Part shown: one piece after another, positions 18,157 through 27,373 of the stretch
Layout: every line of letters starts with the position of its first letter
How positions within the stretch are numbered: the first letter of the stretch is position 1
Source of the DNA: an uncultured Lachnospiraceae bacterium
GTDB taxonomy: Bacteria; Bacillota; Clostridia; Lachnospirales; Lachnospiraceae
Assembly (NCBI GenBank): GCA_910578885.1
Contig: CAJTSH010000013.1
Coordinates: 19,130-83,129 of the forward strand
Length of the DNA stretch: 64,000 nucleotides
Direction of reading: 5' to 3'
Made by a program: the position numbers and the translations under genes
The notes under the pieces: generated by a model
Databases searched by the model: none
Told to the model about the DNA's origin: nothing
The model's input: only the letters and a program-made list of their open reading frames with translations

Positions 18157-19041
18157 CTATCTTCTCTGGATCAATTCCAGTATCAAAAGATTCAAGCCGC
18201 CCGTAATCAATGTAACTCCCCATGCCAGCTTAAGCATCAGCTGCCATTTCACGCGGGCAGAGGTGTTGTCGATCAAAATTTCCAGAAAAAATACTACTGC
18301 GACCGCAACAAGCGCCGCAAGATAACTGAGCGGGTTGGAATTGATGAAAAACAGAGCCACAACGCCGAGCAGAAATACATTTTCATACCATTCCGCAACC
18401 GTCGTAGTCGCATATTCGATACCCACCATCTCGGTAGTCACGCCTTTCACGACCTCCTGATGCGCATGATGCGTCGTGCTCAGGTCAAACGGCGATTTAC
18501 GGAACTTAATGGTAAGTATGAACACAAACCCAACAAAAAATCCAGGCGCATATAAAATTGCCGGTATATCCGCCTTTACAATATCGAGCACCCGAAAGGT
18601 TCCCGTTGCAAGATAAAAGCCTACCGCCGTTAAAAGCTCCATCGGTTCATACGCCATCATCTGCACCATTTCACGGTGGGAACCGATGGTACTAAACGGC
18701 GAATGCGTGGAGGTAGACGCCAGAATCAGAAACATCGCAGCCGTAGACAGTGAGAAAAAGCACAGCAGCATATCACAGCCTCCGAAAAACAACGCTCCGG
18801 ACAGCATCACGAAAAACAGATAAGACATAACCATCAGAAGCTGAAATTTATTGACGGCAAGAAGCTGCTTCTGCGTCAGCTTTGCCACATCATAAAACGG
18901 CTGTAAAATTCCCGGTCCCTTCCTTCCCTGCATCCTTGCGGACAATTTCCGGTCTATCCCGTCCAATAACCCGCCAATGAAAGGAGCCGCCACCAGAAAT
19001 ACAAACATCATCACAAAACGATTTAAATATTCTCCAAACAT
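18157..19041 (-). CDS. echB: Ech hydrogenase membrane subunit B (NuoH-like)
   Basis: A multi-pass membrane protein of about 294 residues, homologous to NuoH, which connects the soluble arm to the ion-translocating module. It has eight or so hydrophobic segments and the conserved ARMQGRKGPG and KFRKSPFDLSTTHHAHQE loops. The start ATG 19041 overlaps the echA stop (TGATG) with GGAGGT ahead; an earlier in-frame ATG at 19068 lies inside echA and is less likely. Confidence 0.92.
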   Translation of the reverse strand: MFGEYLNRFVMMFVFLVAAPFIGGLLDGIDRKLSARMQGRKGPGILQPFYDVAKLTQKQLLAVNKFQLLMVMSYLFFVMLSGALFFGGCDMLLCFFSLSTAAMFLILASTSTHSPFSTIGSHREMVQMMAYEPMELLTAVGFYLATGTFRVLDIVKADIPAILYAPGFFVGFVFILTIKFRKSPFDLSTTHHAHQEVVKGVTTEMVGIEYATTTVAEWYENVFLLGVVALFFINSNPLSYLAALVAVAVVFFLEILIDNTSARVKWQLMLKLAWGVTLITGGLNLLILELIQRR

Positions 19042-20951
19042 CAGATCGCACCTCCAATAATCACGCACAGGAAAATCACCAGCATCAGCGTGCCAAACGC
19101 TACAGAAGGACGGAAAATCTTATCCTCGCCGAACCATTCCCCCATGTACCAATTGGATATCTGCAGCTCCTTTGCTTCTCCCTCAGAATCCACAAAGTTC
19201 TTATTATCTCCTGCGTTCGCGCCGCCCATGTAGACAATGACCGGCTGATCCTTCACCTTCCTCGTCAGCAAATAGTTAATCGTAGGCACTACGAAAATCG
19301 CACAGACCATAATGACCATAATCGCAATATTACCCTCGGAAAGCACAGGGCTTGACACTCCATACATATCAAGCATCATTGGCTCTATGACATGCTTGGA
19401 TACGATCGGGAATCCGACGCATAGCAAAATCAGGAAAACTGCATGGAAATACATGGAAATATATTCACTCGGCTGTGTCACATCCTCTCCGCGGCTCTCA
19501 TGCAGTCCTAATATTTTTGCGAACCACTTCGTCCAGTAAAACATCGTGGTCGAGCTTCCGAATACGATAAATAATACCATGAGGGTACTTGGTGCATTGA
19601 CAAACGCACGAAGCGCCGCCCACTTGGATATCAACATTCCAAAAGGCGCAAGGAACATACCTGCAATCCCGACCATCAGGACGAACGCAAGCTTCGGATA
19701 ACGGACTGCAAGCCCCTGCATATCCTCAATGTCCCTGCTTCCAGTCGCATTCTCAATCGCTCCCACACACTGAAAGAGCATGGATTTCGATACCGCATGG
19801 AAAATAATCAAAAAGATTGCCGCCCACGATGTCTCCTCATAGCCGACTCCCGCACACGCCACAATCAGCCCCAGATTGGATATCGTAGAATATGCCAGCA
19901 CCTTCTTGCCGTCACTCTGGGAAATTGCCAGAAGCGATGCTGCAAAGAAAGTAAACCCTCCGATAATATAGACCATTTGTCCCACGCTATTTCCGTTTAA
20001 GGCAACGGACAGACGCACCAGAAGATAGACCCCCGCCTTCACCATTGTAGCGCTATGCAGCAATGCGGAAGACGGCGTCGGCGCCACCATTGCCCCAAGC
20101 AGCCAGCCCGAAAACGGGAATTGCGCCGATTTTGTCAGGCAGGCAAACGCAAGCATGGCAATCGGAATTAAAAGTCCTGCATTTTTTCCGTTCTCAATGA
20201 TATCATAAAGATTTACCGTCCCCTCTGCGTAAATGGCATAGACGATAGCAACAGCAATCGCAAGCCCGCCCAGCAAATTCATCCACAAAGCACGGAATGA
20301 ATTATCTACCGCTTCTTTCGTGCCGGTATAGCCAATCAAAAGAAATGAGCAGACGCTGGTAATCTCCCAGAAGAAATACAGCCAGATAATATTCATAGAA
20401 GTCACCAGACCAAACATTGCCCCGTAAAACAGAAAAATCATCGCAAAAAAGAACCTTCTTCTGTCACGGATATCTTTATGGTGCTTATGATATCCGTGCA
20501 TATATCCCACTGCATAGATGCCGATAGCAACGCCAATCACACCGATAATCAATATCATGATAAAACTCAGCCAATCCAGACGGATATGCGCCGTATGCTC
20601 CACCTTCGGTCCAAACAGCTCCACCCAGACGACCAATCCCGTCTGAATGACGGAAAGAAAGCTAATTACCGTCTTATGATGCTTCACAGACAGCCAGATA
20701 ATAACAAACATAAGGATAAAATCCCCTGCCAGTATGATTTTGTCAAAAATCTCCGACGCCGGCAGATCAAAGATGAGCGTTGTCCCATCCTGAAACCATA
20801 GAACCGCCGTAATTACAGACAGCAGTAAAATAACTGCCCCTCCGGCGTAAATCACACATCCTCTGGCTTTTTCATTCGAAACCGCCAGCGGCAACAATGC
20901 CAGAAGAAAAGGCAGACATATGAGTACTGCAACCAAATTCTCCATTTTCAA
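19041..20951 (-). CDS. echA: Ech hydrogenase ion-pumping subunit A (NuoL/MrpA-like)
   Basis: A 636-residue antiporter-like membrane protein with about 16 hydrophobic segments. The Proton_antipo_M core spans about 120-400, including FFWEITSVCSFLLIGY and FPFSGWLLGAMVAPTPSSALLHSATMVKAG; Glu and Lys residues in membrane segments are conserved. It translocates H+ or Na+ driven by ferredoxin-dependent H2 production. It is first of the operon. The start is either TTG 20951, four bases after AGGAGG, or ATG 20945, ten bases after it. Order echA-B-C-D-E-F matches the classical Ech operon. Confidence 0.92.
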   Translation of the reverse strand: MKMENLVAVLICLPFLLALLPLAVSNEKARGCVIYAGGAVILLLSVITAVLWFQDGTTLIFDLPASEIFDKIILAGDFILMFVIIWLSVKHHKTVISFLSVIQTGLVVWVELFGPKVEHTAHIRLDWLSFIMILIIGVIGVAIGIYAVGYMHGYHKHHKDIRDRRRFFFAMIFLFYGAMFGLVTSMNIIWLYFFWEITSVCSFLLIGYTGTKEAVDNSFRALWMNLLGGLAIAVAIVYAIYAEGTVNLYDIIENGKNAGLLIPIAMLAFACLTKSAQFPFSGWLLGAMVAPTPSSALLHSATMVKAGVYLLVRLSVALNGNSVGQMVYIIGGFTFFAASLLAISQSDGKKVLAYSTISNLGLIVACAGVGYEETSWAAIFLIIFHAVSKSMLFQCVGAIENATGSRDIEDMQGLAVRYPKLAFVLMVGIAGMFLAPFGMLISKWAALRAFVNAPSTLMVLFIVFGSSTTMFYWTKWFAKILGLHESRGEDVTQPSEYISMYFHAVFLILLCVGFPIVSKHVIEPMMLDMYGVSSPVLSEGNIAIMVIMVCAIFVVPTINYLLTRKVKDQPVIVYMGGANAGDNKNFVDSEGEAKELQISNWYMGEWFGEDKIFRPSVAFGTLMLVIFLCVIIGGAI

Positions 20952-20984
20952 ATAACCTCCTACACTCCATTTTTCCCCTATTAT

Positions 20985-21013
20985 GTTATAACACTTTCGT
21001 TTTGATTTGTTAA
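20985..21013 (-). promoter_or_regulatory. Probable promoter of the ech-hyp operon
   Basis: On the minus strand TTAACA (21008-21013) is separated by 17 bases from TATAAC (20985-20990), about 35 bases before the echA start. No operator matching the GTTAG/CTAAC motif overlaps it. The gap 20952-21139 also holds the divergent promoter of the DUF2325 gene. Confidence 0.5.
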
Positions 21014-21073
21014 CTAAAATTTGACGGAATTCGATTTATTTTTTCTGTTAAGAAATGGAAACTGCATTTTGTA

Positions 21074-21126
21074 TTGACAAACCCTTATTCGTTAGGTAGA
21101 ATAAACATTAGTTAGTATTATCTAAC
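21074..21126 (+). promoter_or_regulatory. Promoter and DtxR-type operator of the DUF2325 gene
   Basis: TTGACA (21074-21079), a 17-base spacer, then TAGAAT (21097-21102). Immediately downstream is GTTAGTATTATCTAAC (21111-21126), nearly identical to the feoA operator (154-169). A degenerate second copy, GTTAGGTAGAATAAAC (21091-21106), covers the -10 box, exactly 20 bases upstream, about two helical turns. This suggests binding of two repressor dimers. Confidence 0.65.
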
Positions 21127-21139
21127 GAAAGGAGAAATC

Positions 21140-21421
21140 ATGAGCGTAGTAATTATCGGAGGGCATGACCGCATGGTCTGCCAATATAAAAAAATTTGTA
21201 AGGAACATAACTGCAAAGCAAAAGTTTTCACACAGATGCCGGCGAAGCTTGATAAGCAGATTGGAAGTCCGGATTTAATCGTGCTGTTTACCAATACAGT
21301 TTCCCATAAGATGGTGAAATGTGCCGTGGAAGAAGCCGAAAAGAGAAATGCCGACGTAGTCAGAAGCCATACCAGCAGCGCCAGTGCGCTGTTGGAGATA
21401 TTGCAGGAGAAGTGCGTATGA
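21140..21421 (+). CDS. DUF2325 family protein
   Basis: A 93-residue protein beginning MSVVIIGGHDRM, the typical DUF2325 start: a Rossmann-like strand and glycine turn, followed by CQYKKICKEHNCKAKVFTQ and a second strand PDLIVLFTNTVSHKM. Three Cys in the first 30 residues could bind a metal or cluster; this is inference. The ribosome site is GAAAGGAGAAATC. The biochemical role of the family is unknown to me. Its promoter shares the feoA operator, so it is probably induced by iron limitation. The following MFS gene is convergent. Confidence 0.8.
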   Translation: MSVVIIGGHDRMVCQYKKICKEHNCKAKVFTQMPAKLDKQIGSPDLIVLFTNTVSHKMVKCAVEEAEKRNADVVRSHTSSASALLEILQEKCV

Positions 21422-21501
21422 AGAAAGGAGATGTCGGGAAGATTTTCGCTCAAACAGCAAAACACCGACATTTATTGTCCGCATTTATCTTACATGCTGC
21501 T

Positions 21502-22701
21502 TCAACTACGCTTCCTATAGAAATGAAGCCCCACAAACAAAACCACCGGAAAAACGATTCCCGCAAGAATGCCGGCTTTCAGATTCTCCCCAAAAGCCGC
21601 AGCCACCTGCCCCGTCAAAGTAGGTCCGAATGAACAGCCCACGTCTCCCGCAAGTGCAAAAAAGGCAAACATCGCCGTCCCGCCCTTCATTCCGGCAGAA
21701 GCCAAGCTAAAAGTTCCCGGCCAGAAAATTCCTACGGAAAACCCGCAGATTCCGCAGCCAACCAGCCCCAGCAGAGGATAGGGCGATATTGCAATCAACA
21801 GATAGCTTGCAATACAAAGGATTGCGCTTGCCTTCATAAAGCCCCGCAGATTTATCTTATCTCCATACTTACCGAAAATCGTCCTTGATATTCCCATCAT
21901 AACGGCAAAAAACATAGGTCCCATCAGATCCCCCAAGGTCTTGCTGACCTGCAGCCCTTTCTCCGCAAAGGCAGACGCCCATTGGCTGACCGCCTGCTCA
22001 CTGGCGCCTGCGCATACCATAAGCAGCATCATATTCCAGAAAAATCCACTGCGAAACAATTGACCGACACGCATCCCTTCTTCTCCATCTTCCAAAAGAG
22101 GCGCAATCGGAACAAAAAGAAACAGTAGCAGGTTGACTGCCGGGACAAGCGCCCACAGAAGCGCCAGATAACGCCAATGCTCAATTCCCACAAAGTGAAA
22201 ATACAGCGTTGACAAGAGCACCACCGCCACATGCCCCCAACAGTAAAAGGAATGCAGAAGGCTCATCGCCATCTCTTTGTTGTCTGTCGGGCATGCCTCC
22301 ACGATGGGACTGATTAAGACCTCAATCAGACCTCCTCCCAGCGCATAGACCATGACCGCAATAAAAATCCCGCCAAACGGATCGTTACACCGATCCGGTA
22401 GAACGGTCAGCAGCACAAGACCCAGAACAGAAAACACATGCGCCAGAATCACTGACAGACGGTATCCCATCCGGTCAACGAATCCCGCTGACAAAAGATC
22501 TACACATAACTGCAGCCCAAAATTAAACGTAATCAGAAATGTAATCTTTGCCAGCGGAATCCCATAGGAATTCTGAAATGTCAGAAACAAAAGCGGGACA
22601 AAATTATTGATAATTGCCTGCACAATATATCCGATAAAGCAGGCATACATGGTATGCTGATAAGTAAATTTGTTTTTTCTTCTGTTTCTGATTTTTTTCA
22701 T
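21502..22701 (-). CDS. MFS transporter, sugar-type
   Basis: A 399-residue, 12-helix major facilitator permease. It shows a cytoplasmic motif A-like loop (GFVDRMGYRLS, about residues 72-82) and paired six-helix halves with a central loop at about 200-215. It resembles the FHS/fucose-galactose type more than drug efflux types. The gene begins 5 bases after the GH3 stop, so the two are an operon; uptake or efflux of a gluco-oligosaccharide or its monosaccharide is the likely job, the substrate being unresolved. Confidence 0.75.
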   Translation of the reverse strand: MKKIRNRRKNKFTYQHTMYACFIGYIVQAIINNFVPLLFLTFQNSYGIPLAKITFLITFNFGLQLCVDLLSAGFVDRMGYRLSVILAHVFSVLGLVLLTVLPDRCNDPFGGIFIAVMVYALGGGLIEVLISPIVEACPTDNKEMAMSLLHSFYCWGHVAVVLLSTLYFHFVGIEHWRYLALLWALVPAVNLLLFLFVPIAPLLEDGEEGMRVGQLFRSGFFWNMMLLMVCAGASEQAVSQWASAFAEKGLQVSKTLGDLMGPMFFAVMMGISRTIFGKYGDKINLRGFMKASAILCIASYLLIAISPYPLLGLVGCGICGFSVGIFWPGTFSLASAGMKGGTAMFAFFALAGDVGCSFGPTLTGQVAAAFGENLKAGILAGIVFPVVLFVGLHFYRKRS

Positions 22702-22706
22702 CTTTC

Positions 22707-25289
22707 CTAATCCTTTATCGCTTCATTTAACGCCTCTTGTGCTTTTAAAATTGTCTTTAATACACGAAGCGCACATTCCTGAAGATGGCGAAGCGTCACA
22801 ATTCCCGCAACCGCTTCATCCCTGCCATAGTAGGAATTTAAAATTTCCGTCAAATCCTCTTCGCCGCCCGGCATAATCAAATCATTACCGGCATAGATGC
22901 ACATAGCCGCCGAGGATTTAGCGTATTTCATTGATTTTCCAAACACTTCTCCCATCGAACTTGTAGTCAGCCAATCAGACATTATCACACCTTCAAAGCC
23001 CCACTCTTCACGGGCAATGGCAGTCAACAGCTCACGGGCATTTGCCGTATGAATTCCGTTTAACAGATTATAGGATGACATAAGTGAAAGCGGCTGAGAC
23101 TCTTTTACCGCAATTTCAAACCCTTTCAGGTAAATTTCTCTGAGTGCCCGCTCAGAAACATGTGCATTTCCAAACATCCTGTTATCCTCTTGATTATTTG
23201 CTGCAAAATGCTTAATCGTAGTTCCCACTCCCGGATAAGACTGCACCCCCTTCGTATCGGCTGCCGCACATTTACCGGACAGGAGCGGGTCTTCCGAGTA
23301 ATATTCAAAATTACGTCCGCAGAGCGGATTCCGATGAATATTCATTCCCGGCGCCAGCCAAAGCGTAATGCCGAATTCTTTCATCTCTTTGCCTACCAGC
23401 CTGCCCATATCCTCGATTAATTCCATGTCCCACGATTGGGCCAGAGAAGTCGCAATCGGAATTGCCGTACAATACTGATAATAGTCCACTACCTTTTTGT
23501 CCTTTGGCCGCTCCTTTAACGTACTGACCATATTTCCCCAGCCGCCTAGATACTCTCCGGCCTCATCCGTAATAAAATGCGGCTCCAGACGTAGTCCTGC
23601 CGGTCCGTCCGCCAAAACAATTGTTGGTATCCCACGACTCTCGACCAGTTCGTCTGTTGTCTCTCCGGCTGCGCCCGGAACCGAAAATGAAGCCGCTCCA
23701 ATGATAGTCTGTCCTCTTTCATCACGGCAAATTCTTCCCACACAAAGAGCTGTCAATTCCTCCGGCGTCAATTGCGCTGTCAATTCTTCAATCGTATGCC
23801 GTTTTTCCAAAACATCCTGCAAAGTAATCGTCTCTGTCACATCCGTCTGATACGGTTCCGGTAATATCTCCTTATATATTACCTGCTTTGTAGAAATATC
23901 CGCAGCAGAAACCGTAAAGATACGCTCCGAAGGAATTTCCCCCTCGCAAATCGTACCGATACTCTCCGCTGTCAACTCCTCAATCGGTTCCTTCGCCGTC
24001 ATCTGATTTTTCAACTGCTCTACGATTATTTCCTCTTTTAACCGCAAAATTCCTTCCTCTGCCGTATCACGGGAGCTTGTTCCGACACGAAGAATATAAT
24101 CTCCTTCTTCTAGCACCCATACCGCCCTTTTCTCATCATAAGATGCAAGGGATGATACCGTAAACGTCACCGTTACCGTCTCTGTATCATTCGGCTTCAG
24201 CTTCCCGGTCTTAGCAAATCCGGCAAGCTCTTGATACGGTTTTTCCAGTTCTCCCTCCGGCGCCGATACATAGACCTGCACCACTTCTTTCCCACTGTAG
24301 GTATCGCCTGTATTTTCTACTTTCACGTTGACGAAAACGCTCCCGTTCTCCACTTTTACGGAAACAGTCTCTGTATCAAAGGATGTGTAAGACCGACCAT
24401 ATCCAAAGCAATATTCCGGCTCCACATCAAATGTATCAAAATAGCGATATCCCACATAAATGCCTTCCGTATAGTATTCATCATTGACATCACCGTTGTT
24501 ATGGCTGTAATTCTTAGACGAAGGATAATCCTCATAATCCTTCGCCCATGTATCTGTCAATTTACCGGAAGGCGTCTCCTTGCCAAGAAGCACATCTGCA
24601 AGCGCTTCTCCTCCGAGATTGCCGAGCTGTCCCATCAGCAGGATACTGCTGATACCTTCTGTCTCCCGAATCGACTTTATATCAATAATTCCCCCGATAT
24701 TCAATACCACCACGACATGAGCATAATTCTTTGCCAGAGCAGTTAACGCTGCCTTTTCGGTATCACTCAAGAGGTAATCACCTTTTTCACAAAAACGGTC
24801 TCTTCCTTCGCCAGAATCCCTCGACAACACATAAACTGCCGTATCCGCACCCGAATTATCCGCTTCCGCCACTTCAGGAATCGGCGGCTCTTGAAACGCA
24901 TGCCTGAAACTATGGATTGCTGCCGGAACCCCTGTCTCCTTCTCTAAACGTGCAAGCAGTTCATTATAATCATTCTTTGCCTGTTTCCGCACCTCATCAT
25001 ATCTGTTTAACCAGTCCTCTGTTGTAATCACAAAACCGGCGCTCTTTAGTCCTTCTTCTACACAGACAGTCCTTCGTGCATTGACCTCTCCGGAACCTGT
25101 TCCGCCCCTTACGGTTGCCCTTGCTCCGTTTCCATACAATGCTATTTTGCATGGTCTCTCGAACGGAAGTGTTCCGTCATTTTCAAGAAGCACGGTACAC
25201 TGCACTGCTGCCGCTCTCGCACGCTCCTCATTCCTTTTCTCTCTCTCGCTGATTTCCTCGCTGGTTGATGCTTGATAATCTCTCATCAT
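22707..25289 (-). CDS. GH3 beta-glucosidase with inverted domain order
   Basis: An 860-residue intracellular glycoside hydrolase without signal peptide. The usual C-terminal GH3 sandwich comes first (about 30-280; ARATVRGGTGSGEVN, ETPSGKLTDTWAKDYEDYPS), then a fibronectin-III-like domain (about 325-410), and only then the TIM-barrel domain (about 530-840) with KHFAANNQE, RALREIYLKGFE and the nucleophile Asp772 in GVIMSDW. This swapped order is known from Ruminococcus-type beta-glucosidases. It splits beta-glucosides or cello-oligosaccharides. The start may be the second ATG (25286), better spaced from AAGGAGG. It forms an operon with the MFS gene. Confidence 0.9.
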   Translation of the reverse strand: MMRDYQASTSEEISEREKRNEERARAAAVQCTVLLENDGTLPFERPCKIALYGNGARATVRGGTGSGEVNARRTVCVEEGLKSAGFVITTEDWLNRYDEVRKQAKNDYNELLARLEKETGVPAAIHSFRHAFQEPPIPEVAEADNSGADTAVYVLSRDSGEGRDRFCEKGDYLLSDTEKAALTALAKNYAHVVVVLNIGGIIDIKSIRETEGISSILLMGQLGNLGGEALADVLLGKETPSGKLTDTWAKDYEDYPSSKNYSHNNGDVNDEYYTEGIYVGYRYFDTFDVEPEYCFGYGRSYTSFDTETVSVKVENGSVFVNVKVENTGDTYSGKEVVQVYVSAPEGELEKPYQELAGFAKTGKLKPNDTETVTVTFTVSSLASYDEKRAVWVLEEGDYILRVGTSSRDTAEEGILRLKEEIIVEQLKNQMTAKEPIEELTAESIGTICEGEIPSERIFTVSAADISTKQVIYKEILPEPYQTDVTETITLQDVLEKRHTIEELTAQLTPEELTALCVGRICRDERGQTIIGAASFSVPGAAGETTDELVESRGIPTIVLADGPAGLRLEPHFITDEAGEYLGGWGNMVSTLKERPKDKKVVDYYQYCTAIPIATSLAQSWDMELIEDMGRLVGKEMKEFGITLWLAPGMNIHRNPLCGRNFEYYSEDPLLSGKCAAADTKGVQSYPGVGTTIKHFAANNQEDNRMFGNAHVSERALREIYLKGFEIAVKESQPLSLMSSYNLLNGIHTANARELLTAIAREEWGFEGVIMSDWLTTSSMGEVFGKSMKYAKSSAAMCIYAGNDLIMPGGEEDLTEILNSYYGRDEAVAGIVTLRHLQECALRVLKTILKAQEALNEAIKD

Positions 25290-25450
25290 GTTCCTCCTTG
25301 TCTTATATAATTTCTGCTCTTACACAATTCTATTGTATGTATCTCTAATCGGTCCGAAAACTCGTGCACATCACTGATAAAGTGTTTCCGAACAACTTCA
25401 TTGCACAGCAATTCCTTCATGCATCCATCATACTTTGGTAAAACAAACAC
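25286..25450 (-). pseudogene. Remnant of an Rpn-type PD-(D/E)xK nuclease/transposase-family gene
   Basis: In the otherwise gene-free gap 25290-25613 one minus-strand frame from GTG 25450 reads VFVLPKYDGCMKELLCNEVV followed by RKHFISDV, then diverges and stops after 54 codons at the GH3 start. This resembles the N-terminus of Rpn-like PD-(D/E)xK nuclease proteins (PKYD-x-CMKEL...N-x-VRKHFISDV), which normally run about 270-330 residues and are abundant in Lachnospiraceae. It lacks the catalytic region, so is a decayed fragment; it could instead supply the GH3 leader. Recognition is from memory of the family and needs a search. Confidence 0.45.
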
Positions 25451-25613
25451 TCCACATGCTCCCTTCTGTTACCAAAAAAATGCCTCACTTAGAGCACTTT
25501 TCATGTTTCATCACAAGTCAAGAGCAATGCTTTTTCCTATTAGATATTATAACGCATTCTTCCGGTAACACCAATATTATTTTGTAAAATTGAAAGTTAT
25601 TTCCGTGACTTCT

Positions 25614-27083
25614 CTACACCTTCTTTCTTAAACCCTTCGGATAATGATTCTTCATAATTCCGCCAGCCAGCTTCCCCCAGCCAATGCTGTAGCCGTCTAC
25701 CGTCATTAAATACCAGCCCTTTTCTCCGTCTGCCGGAAAAGTTCCGCCGTTTAAGTAGCTTCGGATTTCTGCCGAATCCCCACGCAGATTACAGCTGTAT
25801 CTGACCTCTCCCGCAGACAATGCCAGAGCCAGAGCATGTGACGGCTCAAAACGGTTCTTTTTCAGAGTTCCAAGATGAAGTCCCGGGCGCAAAACCTTTA
25901 AGCCCCTGAGCGACGGCATTCCTGCCGGCATCAGATACAATTGTTCCCCAAATAAAAGCAGTGTCCCTGACAAGCCTTCGGTCAGATTCTCCTTTGCAAA
26001 CTGCTGATATTCCCTGCACTCCTTCTCTGAAATCCCCTTTTCTTCTCCATAACGGCATTGTACTGCTGATGATGTCCTAAACTCCCCCTCTTTTATAAGA
26101 ACCGCCGCATAATGTCCCTCTCCCTTCAGCTTGTGAGGCCAGAGGCGAATCGTCTTTCGGATATCTTCATACGAATTTTTCACAGCAATGTCTGCACTGT
26201 CCATACCTGCGTTTTCTTCCAAACCCTCTCCCAACGCTGTCTGCGCCCTGGACGCCTGACCGGTCCGATAATCGCACCATGCAGGATTCCCTTGGTCCAT
26301 TCCGTCGTACAGGGCTGCCTTTCGTATGGCAAATTCCGGGTGGCGCTTTAAGAAACGGCTGATACTTCCTTCGTTCTCATCCGGCGCAAAAGTACAGGTC
26401 GAATACACCAACCAACCTCCGGGACCAAGCATCCCTGCCGCACAGTCTAAGATTTCATCCTGCCTTTTTGCACAGAGATGTACATTTTCCACACTCCATT
26501 CTGCGGACGCCTCTTCATTTTTCCGAAACATCCCTTCGCCCGAACAGGGGGCATCTACAAGTATCCGGTCAAAATATCCTTCAAAATGCTCCCATAATCT
26601 CTGCGGCGTCTCGTTTGTCACAAGCGCATTACGGATTCCCATCCGCTCAATATTTTCAGAAAGTATCTTAGCCCTTGCCGGATGTATCTCATTGCAGACC
26701 AAGAGCCCCCTTCCTTTCATAGCCGCACCCAACTGTGTGCTCTTTCCTCCGGGCGCTGCGCACAAGTCCAACACCCTATCTCCCGGCTGAACTTCTAAAA
26801 GTTCTGCAGGAAGCATAGCGCTTGGTTCCTGAATATAATAAACACCCGCCTCGTGATAAGGATGCTTTCCCGGTTTATCCGCCGCATCATAATAGAAACC
26901 ATTCGTTTCCCAAGGCACTGCCTGCAATGCAAATGGAGCCTGCTCCGCAAATACCTTTCGGTCTGCCTTCAACGGATTCACACGAAGCGCCTGATATTTC
27001 TCTTTTCGATAGCTTTCCTCAAATGCCGGATATTCCTCTCCCAGCATATCCTTCATTCTATCTGTAAATTCTTGTGGAAGCAT
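25614..27083 (-). CDS. rsmF: RsmF/NSUN-family rRNA cytosine-C5 methyltransferase
   Basis: A 489-residue SAM-dependent RNA methyltransferase. The SAM site is VLDLCAAPGGKSTQLG. The catalytic pair is Cys in DAPCSGEGMFRK (motif IV) and Cys in YSTCTFAPDENE (motif VI). The C-terminal domain (about 350-489, KNRFEPSHALA, GWYLMTVDGYSIGWGK) resembles the RsmF/YebU PUA-like region. It methylates a cytosine of 16S rRNA. The start is ATG 27083 after GGAGAAAGG; the longer reading to 27128 lacks a site. It has its own promoter (27140-27167). Confidence 0.9.
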   Translation of the reverse strand: MLPQEFTDRMKDMLGEEYPAFEESYRKEKYQALRVNPLKADRKVFAEQAPFALQAVPWETNGFYYDAADKPGKHPYHEAGVYYIQEPSAMLPAELLEVQPGDRVLDLCAAPGGKSTQLGAAMKGRGLLVCNEIHPARAKILSENIERMGIRNALVTNETPQRLWEHFEGYFDRILVDAPCSGEGMFRKNEEASAEWSVENVHLCAKRQDEILDCAAGMLGPGGWLVYSTCTFAPDENEGSISRFLKRHPEFAIRKAALYDGMDQGNPAWCDYRTGQASRAQTALGEGLEENAGMDSADIAVKNSYEDIRKTIRLWPHKLKGEGHYAAVLIKEGEFRTSSAVQCRYGEEKGISEKECREYQQFAKENLTEGLSGTLLLFGEQLYLMPAGMPSLRGLKVLRPGLHLGTLKKNRFEPSHALALALSAGEVRYSCNLRGDSAEIRSYLNGGTFPADGEKGWYLMTVDGYSIGWGKLAGGIMKNHYPKGLRKKV

Positions 27084-27139
27084 AGTCTTTCCTTTCTCCA
27101 AAAAGCATTCTGATTTGCTGCATATCACTTTGAAAATAA

Positions 27140-27167
27140 TTTATACCATTCTCCATTAAAATGTCAA
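27140..27167 (-). promoter_or_regulatory. Promoter of the rRNA methyltransferase gene
   Basis: On the minus strand TTGACA (27162-27167), a 16-base spacer and TATAAA (27140-27145), about 57 bases before the start codon. Confidence 0.6.
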
Positions 27168-27283
27168 GTTCTTTCGAACATATTTTCGTATTTTGTCTCT
27201 TGCAGAATCGCCGTCCACGCCGGAATCACCAGAAAATCAATAGACTTTGGACATTTAATTTTGTGAAAAATTGGAAAAAAACA

Positions 27284-27311
27284 TTGAAAATACAAATCCA
27301 TTTGTTATAAT
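27284..27311 (+). promoter_or_regulatory. Housekeeping-type promoter of the flagellin-like gene
   Basis: TTGAAA (27284-27289), 16 bases, then TATAAT (27306-27311) with an upstream TG (extended -10). This is a vegetative promoter; the motility-sigma consensus expected for a flagellar filament gene is not seen. Confidence 0.6.
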
Positions 27312-27373
27312 TAAATTGACAAAAAGTATTTTTTCGACGCATGAACGTCAGATTCTATGAAAGGAGGTTTTTT

